Source of the DNA: Spongiactinospora rosea
GTDB taxonomy: Bacteria > Actinomycetota > Actinomycetes > Streptosporangiales > Streptosporangiaceae
Length of the DNA stretch: 64,000 nucleotides
Reading direction: 5' to 3'
Assembly: GCF_003315795.1 (NCBI RefSeq)
Contig: NZ_QMEY01000022.1
Coordinates: forward strand, 62,001 to 126,000
Both the position numbers and the translations under genes were made by a program. Position 1 is the stretch's first letter. The number at the start of each line of letters is the position of its first letter. Below the pieces are notes generated by a model. That model did not search any database. It was given only the letters and a program-made list of their open reading frames with translations, and was not told the DNA's origin. Of the stretch, positions 1 to 8,359 are shown piece after piece.

Positions 1-1
1 G

Positions 2-391
2 GACGCGGCCTACGCCCCTGACGGGTCCGGCTACGTCATCCGCACCTACTTCTCGGCGAACCTCTACGACGCGTCGGGCAACTCCCTCGGCAGGCTCACC
101 ATGCCGGCGGCGGACCAGGCGGAGTCCATCACGTACACGCGCGACGGCACCGCCGTACTGACCGGCTCCGAGGGCCCCAACAGCCCGGTCCACCGCGTCC
201 CCCTCCCCGCCCACCTCCGCCCCACCCCGACCCCCACCCCGGCCCCGGCCCGCCGCTCCACCCCCTCGACCTCCCCGGCAGCGGCGGCATCCCCCGCGGA
301 AGGCATCTCCCCAGCCCAGCTCACCCTGGGCGTCGTCCTCACCCTCGGCGCCATCGCCATCATCACCTTCATAGCCCGCCAAGCCCGCTGA
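2..391 (+). CDS. C-terminal part of a membrane-anchored surface protein (5' end outside window)
   Basis: The frame is open from base 2, so the gene begins before the window. The visible 129 residues start with a beta-rich segment (motifs SGYVIRTYFSA, ITYTRDGTAVLTGSEG) like the last blade of a PD40/WD40-type beta-propeller. A Pro/Thr/Ala-rich linker follows (PTPTPTPAPARRSTPS), then one hydrophobic helix (LGVVLTLGAIAIITFIA) and a short basic tail (RQAR). This layout fits an extracytoplasmic domain on a stalk held by a C-terminal membrane helix. The propeller assignment is an inference from the short visible part. The function is unknown. Confidence 0.6.
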   Translation, partial: DAAYAPDGSGYVIRTYFSANLYDASGNSLGRLTMPAADQAESITYTRDGTAVLTGSEGPNSPVHRVPLPAHLRPTPTPTPAPARRSTPSTSPAAAASPAEGISPAQLTLGVVLTLGAIAIITFIARQAR

Positions 392-420
392 CCCGATCCC
401 CCACCCCCAGCAGGGCCACA

Positions 421-474
421 CGCTTCGCGCGCTCAATCGCCTTCGCTTCGCGCGCCCAATGGCCTTCGCTTCGC
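421..474. repeat. Imperfect tandem 23-bp repeat
   Basis: Two adjacent 23-bp units (421-443 and 444-466) both begin CGCTTCGCGCGC and end GCCTT. They are followed by a partial third copy starting CGCTTCGC at 467. The repeat lies in the gene-free stretch between the convergent genes ending at 391 and 807. A short hairpin (GTCGGGC-TCC-GCCCGAC, 491-507) follows and may help end transcription. Confidence 0.7.
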
Positions 475-648
475 TCAGCCGTGCTCCCTTGTCGGGCTCC
501 GCCCGACGCTCGCGCCACCGGCTTGATCAAGGAACCCGGTGCACGGTCACCAAAGCACCACGGATGACATCCAGGACTTCACTTCCAGGTCGGCTCCTGA
601 GCGGCAATCCGAGCCCGCCGTGCTCGCTCCCACCAGGTCGGAAAGCTC

Positions 649-684
649 ATGCCGCCGATGCCGCCGATGCCGCCGATGCCGCCG
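649..684. repeat. Short tandem repeat ATGCCGCCG x4
   Basis: Four perfect copies of the 9-mer ATGCCGCCG lie end to end in the gene-free stretch 392-806. No open frame around them has actinomycete codon bias, so they are read as a non-coding microsatellite, although a 9-bp period would keep frame if translated. Confidence 0.75.
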
Positions 685-806
685 CAGGGGTGGTGCTGAG
701 TTGAACGTTCGCCACACGGCCGGCGGGCGGGATATGACTTCGTTGATCATCACTACTCGCGAGAACAAGCCCAGGAAGGCAGACCATCCTCAGGATCCCG
801 CCAGCG

Positions 807-1493
807 CTAGACCGCACAAGCTCCTGGTGAGCGGCCCTCCACGATCAGCGTGCCGACGTGATCCGCATCCGGTGCCGGTTCGACCCGGGCGTGTACGTCC
901 TCGTACCCTTCGTCCTCCAGCATGCGGGCCCATACCTCCGGCTCGTACGCCCAGCGGTACACCCACACCCGCCGCCCCGTGAACCCCGCTCCGTACATCC
1001 CCTGAAGGCCGTAGCTGCCAGGTACCGGAGGGGCATGCGAGAACACCACCTTGCCGCCAGGCGTGAGCCGTAGCCGTACCAGCGGCAGCCATTGCGCCGG
1101 TTCGATGAACCACAGGCCACCGAAGATCGAGTAGATCGCGTCCCAACGGCGAGTCGTCGCGGCCAGGAAGGCGAGGGCGTCCCCTTCCTCGAAACGCGCG
1201 CCAGGCAGATGCCCCCACCGCTCCTTCGCCGACACGACCTGCCGTGGCGACATGTCCACCCCCGTCGCCTCCACGCCTTTGACGGCCAGCGCGGCCACCG
1301 CATTCCCCCGGCCGAACCCGATCTCCAGAGCGGAGGCCGGATCGCCGAGCAGTTCGCCGCCAGGTCCATGCTCGGGGTATTGAGTCCACCCAAAGGCGTC
1401 TTTCAACGCATCCTGCGGCATCTCGCGACGCATGCCGGCGGCGTAGTGATCCCAGTATGCGACGCGGTCGGTGATGACGGGCTTGTCGGGCAT
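807..1493 (-). CDS. Class I SAM-dependent methyltransferase
   Basis: This 228-aa cytoplasmic protein has the Rossmann-type SAM-binding motif I ALEIGFGRGNAVAALA at about residues 55-70. Motif II-like acidic strand GVEATGVDMS and the later FEEGDALAF segment fit SAM ribose and adenine contacts. The IYSIFGGLWFIEP stretch lies where motif IV is expected. The substrate cannot be read from the sequence; relatives methylate small molecules, including natural products. The ATG start is used because the frame has the expected N-terminal length for the family. It faces the gene ending at 391 and has no obvious operon partner. Confidence 0.8.
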   Translation of the reverse strand: MPDKPVITDRVAYWDHYAAGMRREMPQDALKDAFGWTQYPEHGPGGELLGDPASALEIGFGRGNAVAALAVKGVEATGVDMSPRQVVSAKERWGHLPGARFEEGDALAFLAATTRRWDAIYSIFGGLWFIEPAQWLPLVRLRLTPGGKVVFSHAPPVPGSYGLQGMYGAGFTGRRVWVYRWAYEPEVWARMLEDEGYEDVHARVEPAPDADHVGTLIVEGRSPGACAV

Positions 1494-1592
1494 CGTGGAC
1501 GGCCTCGGGAGCGTGGCGGGACATGACGCGCGCCACCGTATCGACCCCGGCTGCCCGGCCGCCGGATAACGATGACGAGCAGCATGCCGAAA

Positions 1593-1617
1593 GGCCGGGC
1601 ACGTCAGATGCCCGGCC
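1593..1617 (-). terminator. Rho-independent terminator of the 1635-2093 gene
   Basis: A perfect 9-bp stem (GGCCGGGCA / TGCCCGGCC) encloses a 7-nt loop. On the minus strand it is followed by TTTCGG, and it lies 18 bp past the stop codon of the leftward gene ending at 1635. Confidence 0.7.
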
Positions 1618-1634
1618 CTATCGCGCGATGCCGA

Positions 1635-2093
1635 TCAATGGCATTCGGTACCCGGCGCGCACGGCGTGCACTTCGCGTAGTCCGCCTCCCACAGCGGCCA
1701 GTCCACCTCGAAGCCGTTGTCGGCGATCACCTGCGCGGTTCGTGCGACCGACCCGTCGTACTTGAACTCGATCTCCGGAATGTGCTCCAGGAATCGTCCA
1801 CCGAAGTGCTCGCGACAGAACTCCCGGTAGTTGCGGGTGTCGAGGATGAAGCCGTGGACGCCTCGGTCCACGAGTGGGCCGCAGCCGATCTCCAGATGGC
1901 GGCCGTGCTTCTCCATGGCAGTGATCAGATACGCGACGGCCTGCCCGAACACCCGGGTCGCCATGACTGTGTCCCACGGCCAGTCACGGACCAGGAGCGC
2001 GATCTGACGCTCCCACACCTTCGGTCTGACGAAGGACTTCGGGTCGCGCCACCCGCTGGCCGGGGGGCGGACGGGGGCGATGGCGGTGGTCAT
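1635..2093 (-). CDS. Conserved protein resembling the glycine-rich-domain (GRDP-like) family
   Basis: A 152-aa protein. ATG at 2093 is chosen over an in-frame upstream ATG at 2159 because a strong GAGGGAGGG ribosome site precedes it. The core has a VDRGVHGFILDTRNYREFC segment, resembling the VDIGWHTFILYTREYAxFC signature of actinobacterial small proteins annotated 'glycine-rich domain-containing protein'. Two Cys and a His close the C-terminus (AKCTPCAPGTECH), suggesting metal or thiol chemistry. It is divergent from the helix-turn-helix gene at 2256, so the two may share a control region. Family assignment is from memory of the motif; no function is claimed. Confidence 0.6.
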   Translation of the reverse strand: MTTAIAPVRPPASGWRDPKSFVRPKVWERQIALLVRDWPWDTVMATRVFGQAVAYLITAMEKHGRHLEIGCGPLVDRGVHGFILDTRNYREFCREHFGGRFLEHIPEIEFKYDGSVARTAQVIADNGFEVDWPLWEADYAKCTPCAPGTECH

Positions 2094-2255
2094 TGAGGCT
2101 CCCTCCCTCGAAGCGGTCATCTCGCCTCTAGGGAATGTCGCTGAGCAGGCACGGAACAATGCCGCCGGCTGCCCCCAACATTGCCACCGCGGCGATGTTC
2201 AGGGCGTGATCGCGGCTGTACGCTGCGACGAGCGCTCCCGGGAGGTGGTGCGCCA

Positions 2256-3701
2256 ATGGCAAGGATCACTCGAGCCCGACGCGCCGAATTGCTCCGCCAA
2301 GCCAACCACATCCGCCAGGCCCGGCAACGTGCGGGTGACGATGTACCGCATATCGCCGACGCCATCAACGGCGCGCTCCCGGACGTGCGGCCACTGGAAG
2401 CGTGGCGGCTGGCCTACGGTTGGTCGCGCAGCCAGGCCATCGCCGTCATCGCGACGATCTACATCGAGGACCGGCTCGCCCCTCCGCCGCTCACAAGCAG
2501 CATGCTGTGCCGCTGGGAGCATGGGACCGTTGAGGTCGGCCTGGAGTACGGCTACGCGCTGTGCCGTGCCTACCAGGCCAGCCCGGCGCAACTCGGGGTC
2601 CGCGGTATCCCGCAAAACCCGGCCGTCACAAGATTCACCGGGTACGGTCACCCGAGGACCCCACCGCCGACGAACGGGTATCGCATGGCCTTCGCCAACC
2701 CCGACAGCACGATCCTGGCGGCGCTGCGTCAGTCGATCGAGCTGGCTCTTGAGACGGAAGGGCCGACCGGAGGCCCGCTCACTCGTGAGCACCTGGCGTC
2801 GGCCGTGGATTATTACGCGTTGCGCTACAGCAGGTTCCCGCCTGCGCTCCTGGCCACCGAAGTGCACCAGACGCGAAGCCTCGTGGCGGCGATGCTGCGC
2901 CGACACCAGTCCGATATCGTCCGTGGGGAACTACGCTTGGCCGCTGGCTGGCTTTCCGCGCTGGTCGGGAACCTGGCCTTCCATCTCGCCGACCACGAAG
3001 CGGCTTTGATCCACTTCGCCACAGCCGCCCGGCTGGGGACCGCCGTCGGTCATCCGGCTTTGATCTGCTGGACGCTGGGTGCGCAGGCGATGACCGCCTA
3101 CACCCGTGGACACCCTCGCGAGGCGGTGGAATTGGCGCAGCAGGCCCTGGAGTACGCCGACACCCCGCTACGGCGTGCGCAGATCTTGGCCTGGGGCGAG
3201 CTGCGGGCCACCGCCGCCCTGGGGCCCGCGTACCGTGCGGAGGCGGCACGCCTGGCCGGTGACGCACAGGACGCGATGGCCGCCGACTCAGACGGCGACC
3301 GGCCGGGCCGGTTCGGTTTCGATGCCGCGGAACTGTTCCTGCATCTGGCCGAGGCGAGCCTGTTGCTCGGAGATCACGCCGAGGCCGCCGCCCATGCGGC
3401 AGCATCGCAGGAGTACGTCGAGAACGGCCGCCCTGGCTGGGGCGCGGCGGTTCTCGTTCACGCGCGCGCCGAGGCGTCGGGCGGACGGCCGACGGACGCA
3501 GCGGAACTGGGCCACCACGTCCTCGACACGATCCCCCCAGAACGTCTGCGCGGAACGCTTCGGATACGGCTGGGGGCCTTGGACGCCGACCTGCAAACGG
3601 CCGGGGCCTCATCAACGGACACCTCCGGCCTCCGGGACCGCCTCCGTGCGTTGCCGGCACTGGAGGCGACGGGCAGCAGTCCGGAGCCCAATGGCAGGTG
3701 A
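2256..3701 (+). CDS. XRE-type helix-turn-helix regulator with long TPR-like C-terminal region
   Basis: A 481-aa protein. ATG at 2256 is preferred because GGGAGGTGG sits just upstream. The N-terminal roughly 120 residues hold an XRE-like DNA-binding domain (VRPLEAWRLAYGWSRSQAIAVIATIY, then SMLCRWEHG). The remaining 300-plus residues are Ala/Leu-rich helical repeats of the tetratricopeptide style (EAALIHFATAARLGTAVGHPALI, REAVELAQQALEYAD). This layout is common in Streptomyces-type transcription regulators that sense a peptide or protein. Targets are unknown; the divergent gene at 2093 is a natural candidate. Confidence 0.8.
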   Translation: MARITRARRAELLRQANHIRQARQRAGDDVPHIADAINGALPDVRPLEAWRLAYGWSRSQAIAVIATIYIEDRLAPPPLTSSMLCRWEHGTVEVGLEYGYALCRAYQASPAQLGVRGIPQNPAVTRFTGYGHPRTPPPTNGYRMAFANPDSTILAALRQSIELALETEGPTGGPLTREHLASAVDYYALRYSRFPPALLATEVHQTRSLVAAMLRRHQSDIVRGELRLAAGWLSALVGNLAFHLADHEAALIHFATAARLGTAVGHPALICWTLGAQAMTAYTRGHPREAVELAQQALEYADTPLRRAQILAWGELRATAALGPAYRAEAARLAGDAQDAMAADSDGDRPGRFGFDAAELFLHLAEASLLLGDHAEAAAHAAASQEYVENGRPGWGAAVLVHARAEASGGRPTDAAELGHHVLDTIPPERLRGTLRIRLGALDADLQTAGASSTDTSGLRDRLRALPALEATGSSPEPNGR

Positions 3702-4019
3702 GCCCTCCTGCGATCAAAGACAGACCGGACTCGTCGAAACGATCCTTGCTCGCGTCCTCGGGAAGCGTCCGGCGAGCTGGTGCGAATTCCTCAATGGCTT
3801 GGCGTCGGCACTTTGCGCGGCCGAACGGCCTTGGAGTTCCTTATTGCCTGGTAGGAGGACCTGCCGAGAGTGGATGACGGCCGGCACGCGCGAGGGTTCG
3901 CGACCGCCTCATTATGTGCTGCTCCGATGGCGATCACAATTGATCTGTCTGGGATAGGACACGCTGCCGCATCCCTGTTTTCGCGGCCACTTTCTTGGAA
4001 TGTTGCGTAGGTTGGGGCC
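3702..4019. other. Gene-free spacer
   Basis: This 318-bp stretch between two rightward genes has no open frame with convincing codon bias and no clear hairpin. It presumably carries the promoter of the gene at 4020, but no box can be named with confidence. Confidence 0.5.
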
Positions 4020-4664
4020 ATGTTCTTCGAACCCGAACCCGCAACGCGAGAAGAAGCGGATTATCCGCCCCGGCCGGGGTGGCCAGGATGGTTCGCGCCG
4101 CCCAAAGAAGAGATGGGCGCGGTGTTGGTCAGCGATGTGGCTCTGGCCCGCTCTCCGAATGTCGTGATCACCGTGCCGACGATCCGGGCCTTCAGCACCG
4201 GGTGCCTGATCGAGGCGAATGTCGTCATGAGGCAGCACACATTGTCGGCGGAAGATTACGAGGCCCTTGGGATGTCGGTGTACCCGCACATGATCCCCAA
4301 AGCGGAGGCCGGTCAATTACCTGAGCGGTTATTGCGCTTCGGGGTGCGGTTCGGCGACGGTACGAAGGCGACCACGGTCGGGCAGCGTTTCGACGGTGTG
4401 CGGCTCCGGCAGGATCCGCCGTCTCCGCCGCGGCTTTCGCTACTGTTCGGCGGGGTGTCGATGCGCAGCGGTGGCGAAGACGCGGCTGTCTCTCTGGTGG
4501 GGCTGTGGCTCTGGCCATTGCCTCCGGCCGAGACATTCGAACTCGCCGCGGAATGGCCGGCAGGGGGAGTGGAGTTGAGCATCGTGAGTGTGGACGGCGC
4601 GGCGATCGTGGCGGCGGCCCGCCGGTCGGTTCCGTACTGGCCGGAGGACGCGGAAAGCGGATGA
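4020..4664 (+). CDS. Conserved actinobacterial protein of unknown function
   Basis: A soluble 214-aa protein with no signal peptide or membrane helix. It starts with an acidic/proline-rich segment (FFEPEPATREEADYPPRPGWPGW). A beta-rich middle follows (VLVSDVALARSPNVVITVPTIRAFSTGC), then a hydrophobic strand-rich end (AVSLVGLWLWPLPPAETFELAAEWPAGG), where the W-P-L-P-P-A-E-x-F pattern resembles small actinomycete proteins of unknown role. Third-position GC supports coding. The ribosome site is weak. It is followed 48 bp later by the gene at 4713 on the same strand. Confidence 0.6.
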   Translation: MFFEPEPATREEADYPPRPGWPGWFAPPKEEMGAVLVSDVALARSPNVVITVPTIRAFSTGCLIEANVVMRQHTLSAEDYEALGMSVYPHMIPKAEAGQLPERLLRFGVRFGDGTKATTVGQRFDGVRLRQDPPSPPRLSLLFGGVSMRSGGEDAAVSLVGLWLWPLPPAETFELAAEWPAGGVELSIVSVDGAAIVAAARRSVPYWPEDAESG

Positions 4665-4712
4665 CCGGGGCACGCCGTTCAAAGCAATGTGGACGCGACC
4701 TGAGGAGAAGGC

Positions 4713-5270
4713 GTGAGTGACCAAAGGGCGATCATCAATCTCGACCCGATGGACCCTGTGGTCCTGGCCGGCGGCAAGAGGCGGACGGTGATCCTGGGCC
4801 TCAAGGACCCCGGCGAGGCCGTCAGGGCAGTGCCCAGCCTGCTGGCCGATGGGGTCGGGTCGATTGAGTTGTGCGGTGGTTTCGGGCCGCTGGCCGCCGC
4901 TCCGGTGGTGGAGGCGGTCGCGGGCCGGGTGCCGGTCGGGCTGGCGATGTTCGGTATGGAGTCGCTGACCAGCGTGGCCGCGTACAAGGCCCGGGCGGAG
5001 GCGGGGGAGGCGATGACGGCCGCGTTCATCGTCATCGTGCCCGGGACCGACCCGCGGACCGACCGTGTGGTGCGCGAGCACGAGGGCGGGCGAGCGCTTT
5101 TTGTGGCCGTGCCGGAGGAGTCGGCCGCCCCTGAGGTCGCCGCCGACCTGCTGGCCTCCGAAGGCGTCGAGCTCATCGAGCTGTACGGGGGCTTCAGCCC
5201 CACCGGGGCGGCCCGGGTGATCGAGGCCGTGGACGCCGCGATCCCGATCGGCCTCGCCGCCAGGGCCTGA
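4713..5270 (+). CDS. DUF6506-like protein with an internally duplicated unit
   Basis: A 185-aa protein with GTG start at 4713, preceded by AGGAG. The second half (FIVIVPGTDPRTDR ... GVELIELYGGFSPTGAARVIEAV) resembles the DUF6506 family of about 100 residues. The first half carries the same ending (GVGSIELCGGFGPLAAAPVVEAV) about 100 residues earlier, so the protein looks like two fused copies. The GGF-P motif followed by an Ala/Val helix and an IPIGLA or VPVGLA strand recurs in both. The biochemical role of the family is unknown to me. Its stop abuts the stop of the convergent acetyltransferase with no gap. Confidence 0.7.
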   Translation: MSDQRAIINLDPMDPVVLAGGKRRTVILGLKDPGEAVRAVPSLLADGVGSIELCGGFGPLAAAPVVEAVAGRVPVGLAMFGMESLTSVAAYKARAEAGEAMTAAFIVIVPGTDPRTDRVVREHEGGRALFVAVPEESAAPEVAADLLASEGVELIELYGGFSPTGAARVIEAVDAAIPIGLAARA

Positions 5271-5936
5271 TCATCCGCCGACCGGGCGGGGCCGTTCGGC
5301 GCCGAACATGGCCAGGCACGGATCCAGGCCGGCGATCGTGATCTGCGGACGGTCGGTGGCCTCCCACTGGGCGCGGGACATCCGGAAGCGCTGCGACGGC
5401 CGGGCGTGGCCGTCCACGGCGTAACGGGTGATGCCGTCCGTGCGGTAGCCGAGTTTGCGGGAGATCGCCAGCGCGGCCGGGTTGTCGGCGAAGGTCTCGG
5501 AGAGCGCGTACGCGGCTCCGAGGCCCGCGAAGGCCAGGTGGAGTACGGCGGAGCGCATCTCGGTACCGATGCCGCGCCCCTGGAACTCCCGCCCCAGCCA
5601 CGACCCGGTCAGTACCTCGCCCAGCACCGCGAACTCCTTGCCGTGCATGTGCTGCATGCCCACCGGCCGGCCGGACTCGAAGACGGCCAGGCCGAGCGCC
5701 CAGTCGGACGGGCTCCAGGCCCCCAGGTGCCGCCAGTGGCGGCGCAGGATCTCCTGGGCCCGCTCGGCGGGGGGCCGGTCGGCCCAGGAACTGAGGAACG
5801 GGTTGCGGCCCGGCTCATGGATGCCCCGGGCGGCCACGTCGGCCACCATGGCCAGGTCGTTCTCGGTGGGCGGGCGCAGCTCAAGACGCGGGGTGCGGAC
5901 GCGCAGCCCCAGCAGTGGCCAGTGGTCGGAGAGCAT
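5271..5936 (-). CDS. GNAT-family N-acetyltransferase (RimJ/RimL type)
   Basis: A 221-aa protein beginning MLSDHWPLLGLRVRTPRLELRPPT, the typical RimJ-like first strand. The acetyl-CoA binding loop is GREFQGRGIGTEMRSA (Q/R-x-x-G-x-G), followed by the conserved late motif FADNPAALAISRKLGYRTDG. The ATG at 5936 is chosen because homology starts there and GGAG lies just upstream; a longer in-frame extension shows no family similarity. The substrate is unknown: protein N-termini or small amines are usual. Confidence 0.85.
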   Translation of the reverse strand: MLSDHWPLLGLRVRTPRLELRPPTENDLAMVADVAARGIHEPGRNPFLSSWADRPPAERAQEILRRHWRHLGAWSPSDWALGLAVFESGRPVGMQHMHGKEFAVLGEVLTGSWLGREFQGRGIGTEMRSAVLHLAFAGLGAAYALSETFADNPAALAISRKLGYRTDGITRYAVDGHARPSQRFRMSRAQWEATDRPQITIAGLDPCLAMFGAERPRPVGG

Positions 5937-6014
5937 GCACCATTCTCCGACCTGCCCAGGCCACGCCGCACCCGCTTTTCCCGCGACCTGGGAGCGCGGG
6001 ACAGTATGGGAGGT

Positions 6015-6362
6015 ATGAGCATCCGCAGAGCCGTGCCCGACATCACCACCGAGACGATGGACGAGAGCCGCGAGTTCTACCGCCGGCTGGGGTTCACCGA
6101 GGTGATGAACCTGGGCTGGGTGGTGACCCTCGCCTCCCCGGACAACCCCACGGCTCAGGTGATCCTCATGACCCGTGACGAGAGCGCGCCCGTGTCGCCG
6201 GACATGAGCGTCGAGGTCGATGACGTGGACGCCGTCTACGCGGACGTGCTCGCGTCCGGCGCGGAGATCGTCCACTCGCTGCGGGACGAGCCCTGGGGGG
6301 TGCGCCGGTTCTTCGTCCGTGACCCGAACGGCCGCGTCGTCAATGTCGTCGGCCACCGCTGA
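6015..6362 (+). CDS. VOC-family (glyoxalase/bleomycin-resistance-like) protein
   Basis: A 115-aa single-module vicinal-oxygen-chelate fold protein. Features are SIRRAVPDITTETMDESREFYRRLGF at the start, MSVEVDDVDAVYADVLASGAEIV in the middle and WGVRRFFVRDPNGRVVNVVGH at the end, which includes the usual R-F-F-x-x-D-P-x-G turn. An alternative in-frame ATG lies 9 bp upstream at 6006. It probably acts as a dimeric metalloenzyme or binding protein. It is divergent from the acetyltransferase and convergent with marR. Confidence 0.85.
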   Translation: MSIRRAVPDITTETMDESREFYRRLGFTEVMNLGWVVTLASPDNPTAQVILMTRDESAPVSPDMSVEVDDVDAVYADVLASGAEIVHSLRDEPWGVRRFFVRDPNGRVVNVVGHR

Positions 6363-6374
6363 ACCACAGGGTCG

Positions 6375-6836
6375 TCAGTTCACCGTCGAGTCCCGCAGCT
6401 CGTGGCTCACGTCGTTGGCGAGCTTGACCAGCAGCCGCTGTAGCTCGGCCCGGTCGGATTCGGGCCACCCGGCGACCGCCGCGCCGATCCATTTGGCGGT
6501 GAACCGCCGGCACTCTTCGGCGGTGTGCCTGCCGTCCGAGGTCAGGTTGATGCGCCAGGCCCGGCCGTCGTCGGGGTCGCGGACGCGTTCCAGCAGGCCA
6601 CGCCGTTCCATGGCGCAGACGTGCCGGGTGACGTGGGGGCTTTCCACTCGGAGGGCGTCCGCGATGGCGCCGATCCTACGGGGTTCGGCCACTTCGAGCA
6701 GGTGAACGAGGATCTCCACGTCCGGGCGGTCGATCCGGGCCCCGCTGGCATCGGACAACTGCTCGGTCTTGGCGCGCTTGAGCATGGTCACCAGGCGACG
6801 GAAGGCCGCCACGGTGGTGAACAGATCGTAGCCCAC
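6375..6836 (-). CDS. MarR-family transcriptional regulator
   Basis: A 153-aa protein with winged-helix residues at roughly 35-110: PDVEILVHLLEVAEPRRIGAIADALRVESPHVTRHVCAMERRGLLERVRDPDDGR, ending in the canonical D-x-R-A wing. It is divergent from the exporter gene at 6908, with only 71 bp between. That gap is filled with repeated TTACCTAA half-sites, so it most likely represses itself and the exporter and is released by a small aromatic ligand or drug (inference from family). Confidence 0.88.
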   Translation of the reverse strand: MGYDLFTTVAAFRRLVTMLKRAKTEQLSDASGARIDRPDVEILVHLLEVAEPRRIGAIADALRVESPHVTRHVCAMERRGLLERVRDPDDGRAWRINLTSDGRHTAEECRRFTAKWIGAAVAGWPESDRAELQRLLVKLANDVSHELRDSTVN

Positions 6837-6843
6837 TATTGCT

Positions 6844-6896
6844 TACCTAACTTAGGTATGTATCATCGTCGCTTGTTACTTACCTAAGTTACCTAA
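6844..6896. promoter_or_regulatory. MarR operator region: TACCTAA half-sites
   Basis: A perfect 15-bp inverted repeat, TACCTAACTTAGGTA, lies at 6844-6858. Two directly repeated half-sites, TTACCTAAGTTACCTAA, span 6880-6896 next to the exporter ribosome site (AAAAGGAG). The spacing suggests two dimer sites, one over each divergent promoter. This is the only AT-rich patch in the neighbourhood. Confidence 0.75.
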
Positions 6897-6907
6897 AAGG
6901 AGCCTTC

Positions 6908-8305
6908 GTGGCGACACTCACCGTGCCCGAGCGCCGCGCCACGACCAGCGGCAACCCATGGGCCGCCATGGTCACCCTGGCCTTCGCGACGTCCATCATC
7001 GCGGTGCAGAGCACCGCGATCCTGCCTCTCCTGCCGGTGCTGCAACGTGAACTCCACACCAGCCTGCCCGCCGTCACCTGGACGCTCACCCTTGGCCTGC
7101 TGGTCAGCGCGGTCGCCATGCCGCTGCTGTCCAAGCTCGGCGACATGTACGGCAGGCGCAGGATCATCCTGGGCGCGCTCACCCTTTTGGTGATCGGTTC
7201 GGTGGTGGCCGCGCTGGCCACGTCCCTGCCCTGGCTGCTCGCGGGGCGGATGCTCCAGGGTTTCGTCTCCCCGCTGTTGCCACTGTCGATCGGGCTGGCG
7301 AGGTCCCTGCTGCCGCGCCACCAACTGGCCACCGGCATCGGCGTACTGAGCGCCACCATGGGATTCGGCAGCGGCGGCGGGATGATCCTCGCCGGCCTGG
7401 TCTCCGGCGACTACCAGACGCTGTTCTGGATCGTCGGCGCCAGCGGGGCCGTCGCCGGGGTCCTGGTCGTGTTCCTGGTCAAGGACACCGCCCCGGCGCG
7501 CCGCGGCCGTCCCGACCTGCCCGGCGCGCTGGTACTGACCATCGCGCTGGTGACGCTGCTGCTGGCGATCAGCCAGGGCGCCTCCTGGGGCTGGACCTCG
7601 CCCGGCGTGCTCGGGCTGTTCGCGGTCGCCGTGGTGGCCGCGGTGGTCTGGGTGGCCATCGAACGCCGCGTCGCCGAACCCCTGGTCGAACTCGCGATGC
7701 TGACCCACCGCGGCACGGTCGGCGCGACGGTGGCCTCGCTCCTGCTCGGCTTCTCCTTCTTCATGGTCGTGACCGGGGTCTCCAACTTCACCCAGGCCCC
7801 CGCCGCCACCGGCTACGGCTTCGGCGCCACCACCCTCGAAGTCGGCTTCTTCCTGCTGCCGAGCACGCTGTTCATGCTGGTCATCTCGCTGTTCTCGGGG
7901 CGGCTGATGCGCCGCTTCGCGGCGTCCATGATGGTCGGCGTCGGGTCGGTGATCGTCGCGGTGGGCGCGCTGTGGCTGGCGCTCTCGCACGGCAGCGGCA
8001 CCGACTTCTACGTGGCCTCCTCGCTGCTCGGCATCGGCCTCGGCATCGGGTACGCGGCCCTCGGCACGATGGCGGTCGAGCACGTGGACCCGGCCAGTAC
8101 GGCGCTCGCCGCGGGCGTCAACGCGCTGGTCCGCCTGATGGGCGGCAGCATGGCGGGCGCGGCCATCGCGGCGATCCTCGCCGCGCTGCCGGGCGAGCCG
8201 GGCTTCCAGTGGGTGTTCGGGGTCGCGGTGATCGGCGCGGTGGTCGCCGCGGTGTTCGCGTTCGTGTTCGGACTGCTCAACCGCAACCTGGTCCCGGCCG
8301 CCTGA
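6908..8305 (+). CDS. MFS drug exporter, DHA2/EmrB-QacA type
   Basis: A 465-aa polytopic inner-membrane protein, about 14 helices. GTG start is preceded by AAAAGGAG. The loop 2-3 motif KLGDMYGRRRIILGA is the MFS signature, followed by GRMLQGF (motif B, arginine in helix 4) and an antiporter motif C-like GVLSATMGFGSGGGMILAGL in helix 5. The family extrudes hydrophobic drugs using the proton gradient. Pairing with the divergent MarR gene and the shared operator implies drug-inducible expression. Confidence 0.88.
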   Translation: MATLTVPERRATTSGNPWAAMVTLAFATSIIAVQSTAILPLLPVLQRELHTSLPAVTWTLTLGLLVSAVAMPLLSKLGDMYGRRRIILGALTLLVIGSVVAALATSLPWLLAGRMLQGFVSPLLPLSIGLARSLLPRHQLATGIGVLSATMGFGSGGGMILAGLVSGDYQTLFWIVGASGAVAGVLVVFLVKDTAPARRGRPDLPGALVLTIALVTLLLAISQGASWGWTSPGVLGLFAVAVVAAVVWVAIERRVAEPLVELAMLTHRGTVGATVASLLLGFSFFMVVTGVSNFTQAPAATGYGFGATTLEVGFFLLPSTLFMLVISLFSGRLMRRFAASMMVGVGSVIVAVGALWLALSHGSGTDFYVASSLLGIGLGIGYAALGTMAVEHVDPASTALAAGVNALVRLMGGSMAGAAIAAILAALPGEPGFQWVFGVAVIGAVVAAVFAFVFGLLNRNLVPAA

Positions 8306-8359
8306 ACCCGGATTATTTGATCCCTCCCGCAGGCCCGGTGTTGACGGCATGATCGGGGC

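Noticed and set aside
790..1602. 270-codon minus-strand frame overlapping the methyltransferase gene
   Set aside because: It is an out-of-frame Arg/Gly-rich shadow; the 228-aa frame carries the SAM-binding motif.
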